Shown here piece by piece: positions 12,856-17,425 of a stretch of 17,425 nt of DNA. Within the stretch, counting starts at the first letter, position 1. Each line of letters opens with the position of its first letter. The notes below the pieces were generated by a model. It saw only the letters and a list, made by a program, of their open reading frames with translations. It searched no databases and was not told where the DNA came from. A program made the translations under genes and the position numbers. Origin of the DNA: an uncultured Prevotella sp. (lineage in GTDB: Bacteria; Bacteroidota; Bacteroidia; Bacteroidales; Bacteroidaceae); the NCBI GenBank assembly GCA_900555035.1, contig USJX01000062.1, positions 1-17,425 on the forward strand. The letters are read 5' to 3'.

Positions 12856-13595
12856 TTAACTAACGATTTTAGGAATGCTTCCGCCTCTTTCAGCGTCTCC
12901 TGCTTTCCCACATCCATCAGCTTGAGGTCGTTCTTCACATATCCCTCAATACGAACCCTGTCGCAATGCTTCAGATAGAAATCCATGATTGGAAACTTAT
13001 CCGGTTCCTCCTCCATCAGCGGGAAGAGCGATGGGGCTACCATGTGAATACCCGAGAAAGCATACATCTTATAATCTTTGGGATTGAGGTTCGGATAAGG
13101 ACTCTTCACCTCGCCCGTCTCAATATTCGTCCATCCCACCAGTCGCATGCTGTCATCGAAGAGGAGATAACGCTTGGTCTTGCGCTCGCTCACCATCAGT
13201 CGGGCAGCTATCATATCCTGGCTCTCCATCTGGTAGAACTTCCTCAGGTCCACATTACTTAATATATCAACATTGTGGATGAGGATAGGCTCCGAAGATT
13301 CAAAGAGCGGCCATGCCTTCCTGATTCCTCCACCCGTTTCGAGAAGCTTGTCGCTTTCGTCGCTGATGCGGATGTCCATGCCGAAGTTATCGTTCTCTCG
13401 AAGATAGTCGATGATTTGCTGGGAGAAATGATGCACGTTCACTACAATGCGAGTGAAACCTGCATCCTTCAACTGAAAGATGACACGTTTGAGCAAAGGT
13501 TCTCCTCCGACACTTACCAGAGCCTTCGGAATGCGGTCGGTAAGTGGCTTAAGGCGAGTGCCCAAACCTGCTGCGAATATCATTGCTTGCATCAT
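12846..13595 (-). CDS. Sugar-1-phosphate nucleotidyltransferase, MurU-like
   Basis: This 249-residue protein opens with the nucleotidyltransferase signature AMIFAAGLGTRLKPLTDRIPKALVSVGG (about 4-31), in which the G-x-G-x-R and the Lys of PKAL bind the NTP phosphates. HNVDILSN (about 108-115) supplies a metal-binding Asp, and ETGGGIRKA (about 86-94) is the usual sugar-site segment. Length and motifs fit the MurNAc-1-phosphate uridylyltransferase (MurU) and mannose-1-phosphate guanylyltransferase group. The gene directly follows an AmgK-like sugar kinase on the same strand, which points to the MurNAc recycling route (kinase, then uridylyl transfer to UDP-MurNAc). It may start at Met2 instead. 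Its last residues (VNSL) are encoded by the repeat overlapping its 3' end. It has its own promoter within 13620-13665. Confidence 0.82.
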   Translation of the reverse strand: MMQAMIFAAGLGTRLKPLTDRIPKALVSVGGEPLLKRVIFQLKDAGFTRIVVNVHHFSQQIIDYLRENDNFGMDIRISDESDKLLETGGGIRKAWPLFESSEPILIHNVDILSNVDLRKFYQMESQDMIAARLMVSERKTKRYLLFDDSMRLVGWTNIETGEVKSPYPNLNPKDYKMYAFSGIHMVAPSLFPLMEEEPDKFPIMDFYLKHCDRVRIEGYVKNDLKLMDVGKQETLKEAEAFLKSLVNSL

Positions 13596-13619
13596 TGCTA
13601 AATAGCTATTTTAAAATGT

Positions 13620-13665
13620 GCGTGCAAATTTACTAACTTTTTGCGAGATAGCCAAATTTGCACGC
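13620..13665 (-). promoter_or_regulatory. Promoter embedded in a perfect 12-bp inverted repeat
   Basis: On the minus strand, TTTG (13653-13656) is followed after exactly 20 bp by TAAATTTG (13625-13632), matching both Bacteroidetes promoter elements and placing a start near 13618, just upstream of the MurU-like gene. The same bases form a perfect inverted repeat, GCGTGCAAATTT (13620-13631) and AAATTTGCACGC (13654-13665). It may also act as an operator or as a hairpin ending the upstream kinase transcript (stop at 13672). Confidence 0.65.
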
Positions 13666-13671
13666 TAAATA

Positions 13672-15216
13672 TTACTGTTTTGCAGGCAAAACCTGCTCAA
13701 TCTCTTGCTCACGATGGCAAATTCGCACTTCCACGCCAAACTTTTCGTGAATGTGCTCTGCCAGATGCTGGGCTGAATAGACACTGCGATGCTGACCGCC
13801 GGTGCAACCGAAACAGAACATCAGCGAGGTAAAACCACGCTGGATATATCGGTTCACATGATGATCTGCCAATGCATAGACATGCTCCAGGAACTGCAAT
13901 ATCTCTCCATCATCCTCCAGGAAGCGGATAACAGGCTCATCCAAACCGGTCAACTTCTTGTAAGGCTCATATCTTCCCGGATTATGGGTGCTTCTGCAAT
14001 CAAATACATAGCCACCTCCGTTTCCAGACGGATCCTCCGGGATTCCCTTCTTAAAGGAGAAACTATATACACGCACCACCAATGGTCCCTTGCCATCATA
14101 CTTAGAGAAAGTGGCTGGTCCATCCTGCGGATGTGCACGATAGATATTGTTGTCCGTAATCTTATAACCATCGGCACGGGTGATGGCAGCACTCTCGATG
14201 CGCTTGAACTGCGGCAACTCGGTCAGCCGGCGGAGCATATCCATCATATAAGGATAAGGGAACACCTTGTCGCCCATCTTCAGCAGATCACGGAGATTCT
14301 GAATCGCTGCCGGAATACTCTCCAGGAAATGCTTCTTGCGCTCAAAATAACCACGGAATCCGTAGGCACCCAACACCTGCAAGGTGCGGAAGAGCACAAA
14401 CAGACTCAGACGGTTTACGAAATGGCGGATAGATGGCACCTCGGTATAGTTTTTCAACGACTGATAGTACTCCCACACCAACTCTCTGCGCAACTTGAAC
14501 GGATACTTAGCCGATGCCTGCCAGAGGAAAGAAGCCAGGTCGTAATAGAACGGTCCCTTTCTGCCTCCCTGGAAATCGATGAAGTACGGATTACCCTCAG
14601 CATCGAGCATCACATTGCGTGCCTGGAAATCACGATAGAGGAAACAATCCATCTTTTCTGATGTCAGGTCCTTCGCAAACAGACGGAAGTTTGCCTCCAG
14701 TTTCAACTCATGGAAATCCAGGTCAGTAGGCTTCAGGAAACAGTACTTGAAGTAGTTGAGGTCAAAGAGCACACCATCCACATCAAATTCCGGCTGCGGA
14801 TAGCAGTTCTCCCACTCCAAGCCACGAGCGCCACGCAACTGGATGTTAGGCAACTCACGGATGGTCTTCTTCAAGAGTTCCTTCTCCTTCTGGTTATATC
14901 TTCCACCTGCCTCTCGTCCGCCCTTGACGGCATCATAGAGTGAAGTTCCGCCCAAATCGGTCTGGATATAGCAGAGCTGGTCATCGCTCACAGCCAGCAC
15001 CTTAGGCACCGGCAACTGACGAAGATTGAAATGATTAGCCAGATAAATAAAGGCATGATTCTCATCACGACTGGTACCAATGACACCAATCACGGTATCA
15101 CCATCCTGCTTGATAATGCGGAAATACTGGCGGTTACTTCCCTGTCCTGCCAACTTGATGACATCAATAGGATCCTCGCCCGCCCACTGCTTATAAAGAT
15201 CAATCAATTTTTCCAT
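13672..15216 (-). CDS. AmgK-like sugar kinase fused to a RapZ C-terminal domain
   Basis: This 514-residue protein is a fusion of two parts. Residues about 1-330 are an aminoglycoside-phosphotransferase-type kinase. LAGQGSNRQYFRI (about 23-35) is the nucleotide loop, LYRDFQARNVMLD the catalytic loop (Asp in the HxD-like position) and YFIDFQGGRKGPFYYDLAS the metal-binding D-F-x-G segment. This matches AmgK, the anomeric MurNAc/GlcNAc kinase of cell-wall recycling. Residues about 380-510 match the C-terminal domain of RapZ: VRVYSFSFKKGIPED, GYVFDCRSTHNPGRY, LTGLDEPVIRFLE and FCFGCTGGQHRSVYSAQHLA. In E. coli that domain binds small RNA and senses glucosamine-6-phosphate. The N-terminal P-loop NTPase of RapZ is absent. 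The start overlaps the upstream membrane-protein gene by 17 nt. The fusion may link amino-sugar recycling to regulation. That link is inferred. Confidence 0.88.
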   Translation of the reverse strand: MEKLIDLYKQWAGEDPIDVIKLAGQGSNRQYFRIIKQDGDTVIGVIGTSRDENHAFIYLANHFNLRQLPVPKVLAVSDDQLCYIQTDLGGTSLYDAVKGGREAGGRYNQKEKELLKKTIRELPNIQLRGARGLEWENCYPQPEFDVDGVLFDLNYFKYCFLKPTDLDFHELKLEANFRLFAKDLTSEKMDCFLYRDFQARNVMLDAEGNPYFIDFQGGRKGPFYYDLASFLWQASAKYPFKLRRELVWEYYQSLKNYTEVPSIRHFVNRLSLFVLFRTLQVLGAYGFRGYFERKKHFLESIPAAIQNLRDLLKMGDKVFPYPYMMDMLRRLTELPQFKRIESAAITRADGYKITDNNIYRAHPQDGPATFSKYDGKGPLVVRVYSFSFKKGIPEDPSGNGGGYVFDCRSTHNPGRYEPYKKLTGLDEPVIRFLEDDGEILQFLEHVYALADHHVNRYIQRGFTSLMFCFGCTGGQHRSVYSAQHLAEHIHEKFGVEVRICHREQEIEQVLPAKQ

Positions 15217-15415
15217 CCTTATTCAATTTACGTCGTTTTCTATCATCATCTATTTTCTGCGCAAAGTTGTCACCGATAAATAGAATCAACAGCACACCCA
15301 GCGTAGTTAAGAACGAGTTTGTATTCGTCATTCCCAACTCAGCCTTTGTTATATAAATCAGTCCTCCTACAACTATCAGGAAGACCAAAGCTTTTTTCCA
15401 ATCAATATTATTCAT
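15200..15415 (-). CDS. Small two-span membrane protein overlapping the kinase gene
   Basis: This 71-residue protein has two transmembrane helices, about residues 9-24 (ALVFLIVVGGLIYITK) and about 34-52 (SFLTTLGVLLILFIGDNFA), followed by a basic tail KIDDDRKRRKLNKDGKID. Its last 17 nt overlap the start of the AmgK-RapZ fusion gene, so translation is likely coupled. The family is not recognised. The positive C-terminus suggests a cytoplasmic tail. A strong minus-strand promoter at 15716-15747 lies upstream, but at least one terminator-like hairpin stands between them. Confidence 0.72.
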   Translation of the reverse strand: MNNIDWKKALVFLIVVGGLIYITKAELGMTNTNSFLTTLGVLLILFIGDNFAQKIDDDRKRRKLNKDGKID

Positions 15416-15536
15416 GCTATAAAAATGCTAATATGCTGCAAAGATACAATAAAATTCTGATTTAGTGGAAAGAAAGCGTATTTATTTTAGCAGGAAAACC
15501 ATTAAAGGCCGATTCCTTAACTCCCTTTAACGTCAC

Positions 15537-15590
15537 CTACATCTATATATACATTATATACTACATCTATATATACACATCTATATACAC
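15537..15590 (+). repeat. AT-rich imperfect tandem repeat
   Basis: CTACATCTATATATACA at 15537-15553 recurs at 15561-15577, a 24-bp period, followed by a partial third copy, CATCTATATACAC (15578-15590). It has no evident function. The run could promote DNA melting downstream of the hairpin. Confidence 0.7.
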
Positions 15591-15623
15591 AAAAAAATCG
15601 GATGTCTCACGACAACCGATTTT
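15591..15623 (-). terminator. Rho-independent terminator on the minus strand
   Basis: On the minus strand AAAATCGGTTGT (15623-15612) pairs with ACATCCGATTTT (15605-15594), with one mismatch and a 6-nt loop. It is followed by a T run, since the plus strand has seven A residues at 15591-15597. It lies inside the leader between the promoter near 15720 and the gene starting at 15415. Confidence 0.78.
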
Positions 15624-15709
15624 CAAAAACAAACTACTTAAAAACTAATCTACTAAAACAAATCAAAAAAAATATTTTTATCGACCTCGCGGTCGGTGTT
15701 ATCTTTTTA
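15591..15709 (-). ncRNA. Possible small RNA or attenuated leader of about 120 nt
   Basis: A transcript starting near 15709 from the promoter at 15716-15747 would meet a small hairpin (15682-15695) followed by a U-rich stretch. It would then meet a clear terminator at 15594-15623 with a U tail, about 120 nt after its start. No open frame of note lies between. It could be an independent small RNA or the regulated leader of the 15415-12846 operon. No known RNA family is recognised. Confidence 0.35.
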
Positions 15710-15715
15710 CGATTG

Positions 15716-15747
15716 CAAAGGTACAAAAAAAGAATAAAACCACCAAA
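15716..15747 (-). promoter_or_regulatory. Canonical Bacteroidetes promoter
   Basis: On the minus strand TTTG (15744-15747), then 20 bp, then TACCTTTG (15716-15723) match the -33 and -7 consensus with ideal spacing. A transcript would start near 15709 and run leftward, away from groL. Confidence 0.75.
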
Positions 15748-15790
15748 CAATTTTACCTTTTTTTGCAGCTTATAAACATTTTAAACACAA

Positions 15791-15825
15791 AAATAGGGAT
15801 AATCCGTTGAGAATCACCCCTATTT
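15791..15825 (-). terminator. Terminator of groL
   Basis: In the minus-strand RNA, positions 15825-15813 (AAATAGGGGTGAT) pair with 15803-15791 (ATTATCCCTATTT) over 13 bp including two G-U pairs, with a 9-nt loop. A TTTTTGTGTTT tail follows. It lies about 80 nt after the groL stop. Confidence 0.82.
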
Positions 15826-15905
15826 GTTATTTATAGTTTGCAAAACCGCACCTTTACAATATGCTTTGTTTGCACAAATCTACCGAATTACTGTATTCTG
15901 CAAGA

Positions 15906-17425
15906 TTACATCATACCACCCATGCCTGGAGCAGCAGCTGGTGCTGCTGGAACTGGCTCTGGTTTGTCAACCAATACGCACTCTGTAGTCAGGAACAAAC
16001 CTGCAATAGAAGCAGCGTTCTCCAAAGCTACACGCTCTACCTTGGCAGGATCTACGATACCAGCCTGGCGCATATCCTCGTAAACATCCTTGCGGGCATT
16101 GTAACCGAAGTCACCCTCGCCCTCGCGTACCTTATTAACAACTACAGATCCCTCGCCACCAGCATTGGCTACAATCTGACGCAATGGCTCCTCGATGGCA
16201 CGCTCTACGATGCGGATACCTGTTGTCTCATCAGCGTTGTCACCCTTCATATCCTTCAATGCCTCGAGAGCACGGATATAAGTAGTACCACCACCGGCTA
16301 CAATACCTTCCTCAATAGCTGCACGGGTAGCGCAGAGTGCATCATCAACACGATCCTTCTTCTCCTTCATCTCAACCTCAGAATTGGCACCTACATAGAG
16401 AACTGCTACACCACCTGCGAGCTTAGCCAAACGCTCCTGAAGTTTCTCCTTGTCGTAAGAAGACTTGGTATTCTCAATCTCGTTCTTAATCTGGGCTACA
16501 CGATCCTGAATGTTAGCCTTCTCGCCATGACCGTTAACGATAGTTGTATTGTCCTTGGTAACAGTTACCTTGTCTGCTGAACCCAACATTTCCAAAGTAG
16601 CCTGCTCCAACTTCAAGCCCTTCTCCTCAGAGATAACAACACCGCCAGTCAATACTGCGATATCCTCCAACATAGCCTTGCGACGGTCGCCGAAGCCAGG
16701 AGCTTTCACGGCACAAATCTTCAAACCGCCACGCAAACGGTTAACTACCAATGTAGTCAATGCCTCTGAATCAACGTCCTCAGCGATAACCAACAATGGA
16801 CGACCGCTCTCGGCAGCTGGCTGAAGGATTGGCAAGAACTCCTTCAGGTTAGAAATCTTCTTATCGTAAAGAAGGATGTATGGATTATCCATCACACACT
16901 CCATCTTGTCTGCGTCTGTCATGAAGTAACCGCTCAAGTAACCACGGTCAAACTGCATACCCTCAACTACACCGATGTTGGTATCACGGCTCTTGCTCTC
17001 CTCGATAGTGATGACACCATCCTTAGAAACCTTACGCATAGCGTCAGCCAGGAGCTTACCAATCTCAGCATCGTTGTTGGCAGAAACTGTAGCCACCTGT
17101 TCAATCTTATCGTAGTTATCATCAACCTGCTCAGCATGCTCCTTGATGAAGGCAACAACTGCAGCCACAGCCTTGTCGATACCGCGCTTCAAGTCCATTG
17201 GGTTAGCACCTGCAGTTACGTTCTTCAAGCCCTCTGTTACGATAGCCTGAGTCAGGATAGTAGCAGTTGTAGTACCATCACCGGCATCATCACCAGTCTT
17301 GCTGGCAACGCTCTTGACGAGCTGCGCACCGGTATTCTCAAACTTATTCTCCAACTCTACTTCCTTTGCCACGGTAACACCATCCTTAGTAATCTGAGGA
17401 GCACCAAACTTCTTTTCGATTACCA
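15906..17425 (-). CDS. groL: Chaperonin GroEL, 5' end cut by the window edge
   Basis: The 506 codons present cover all but about the first 38 residues of the 60-kDa chaperonin, which with GroES folds proteins inside a double-heptamer chamber. The frame runs on to the window edge (VIEKKFGAPQITKDGVTVAK), so a start at the GTG near 17372 is not real. Visible landmarks are ITKDGVTVAKEVELE with the catalytic Asp equivalent to Asp52, GDDAGDGTTTATIL with the Asp87-equivalent, the apical-domain segment GYLSGYFMTDADKMECV, VDDALCATRAAIEEGIVAGGG with the Asp398-equivalent, and the Gly/Met tail PGMGGMM. It is followed by a clear terminator. Confidence 0.98.
   Translation of the reverse strand, partial: VIEKKFGAPQITKDGVTVAKEVELENKFENTGAQLVKSVASKTGDDAGDGTTTATILTQAIVTEGLKNVTAGANPMDLKRGIDKAVAAVVAFIKEHAEQVDDNYDKIEQVATVSANNDAEIGKLLADAMRKVSKDGVITIEESKSRDTNIGVVEGMQFDRGYLSGYFMTDADKMECVMDNPYILLYDKKISNLKEFLPILQPAAESGRPLLVIAEDVDSEALTTLVVNRLRGGLKICAVKAPGFGDRRKAMLEDIAVLTGGVVISEEKGLKLEQATLEMLGSADKVTVTKDNTTIVNGHGEKANIQDRVAQIKNEIENTKSSYDKEKLQERLAKLAGGVAVLYVGANSEVEMKEKKDRVDDALCATRAAIEEGIVAGGGTTYIRALEALKDMKGDNADETTGIRIVERAIEEPLRQIVANAGGEGSVVVNKVREGEGDFGYNARKDVYEDMRQAGIVDPAKVERVALENAASIAGLFLTTECVLVDKPEPVPAAPAAAPGMGGMM

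Larger units (their letters stand above)
15416..15905. other. 490-bp intergenic region between groL and the sugar-recycling operon
   Basis: No protein-coding gene is supported. Listed from right to left in the minus direction, it holds the groL terminator (15791-15825), a canonical promoter (15716-15747), a small GC-rich hairpin CGACC/GGTCG (15682-15695), a terminator (15594-15623) and an AT-rich repeat (15537-15590). Confidence 0.7.

Noticed and set aside
13789..14661. Long plus-strand open frame (290 codons) opposite the AmgK-RapZ gene
   Set aside because: It is antisense to a strongly supported gene, with no domain, start signal or neighbours of its own.
17370..17372. GTG as the groL start codon
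   Set aside because: The frame stays open to the window edge and encodes the expected GroEL residues upstream (FGAPQITKDGVTV), so the GTG is an internal valine codon.

Overview
The window looks like a chromosomal segment from a Prevotella/Segatella-type bacterium (order Bacteroidales). The main signs are Bacteroidetes-type promoters (TTTG about 20 bp before TAnnTTTG, not -35/-10 boxes), weak Shine-Dalgarno signals, an ECF sigma / small membrane protein / Spy-like operon typical of the group, and housekeeping proteins of Bacteroidales character. No tRNA, rRNA, CRISPR array, integrase or intact IS element was seen.

Left core region (1-2480): the first codons of gap (glyceraldehyde-3-phosphate dehydrogenase, minus), then mscL (plus) behind a face-to-face pair of promoters, a long bidirectional terminator, and a minus-strand stress operon (ECF sigma factor, single-span probable anti-sigma protein, small exported Spy/CpxP-like protein). 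The accessory region (about 2481-11000) begins with a gene-poor stretch. It holds four 15-bp palindromes at an exact 21-bp period and the remnant of a basic, Gln/Asn/Arg-rich protein followed by its own terminator.

The accessory region then carries two plus-strand cassettes. Each is led by a copy of the same roughly 170-bp promoter/leader. Cassette 1 (3706-7624) encodes a PD-(D/E)XK nuclease-DUF2075 helicase and a UPF1/DNA2-like SF1 helicase one base apart. Cassette 2 (8065-10991) encodes a NADAR-family protein, an unrecognised coiled-coil protein, a shortened methionine adenosyltransferase that keeps the catalytic motifs, and an 81-residue protein, all 11-12 bp apart. Cassette 1 resembles an anti-phage nuclease/helicase pair. 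Cassette 2 looks like a nucleotide-chemistry system (ADP-ribose/N-glycoside plus SAM) that I cannot match to a named defence system. This is the most interesting part of the window.

Right core region (11154-17425), all minus strand: guaA (GMP synthase); a probable cell-wall sugar recycling pair (a MurU-like nucleotidyltransferase, and an AmgK-like sugar kinase fused to a RapZ C-terminal domain) preceded by an overlapping two-span membrane protein; a 490-bp intergenic region with a strong promoter and a possible small RNA; and groL (GroEL), cut off by the window edge about 38 residues from its start.
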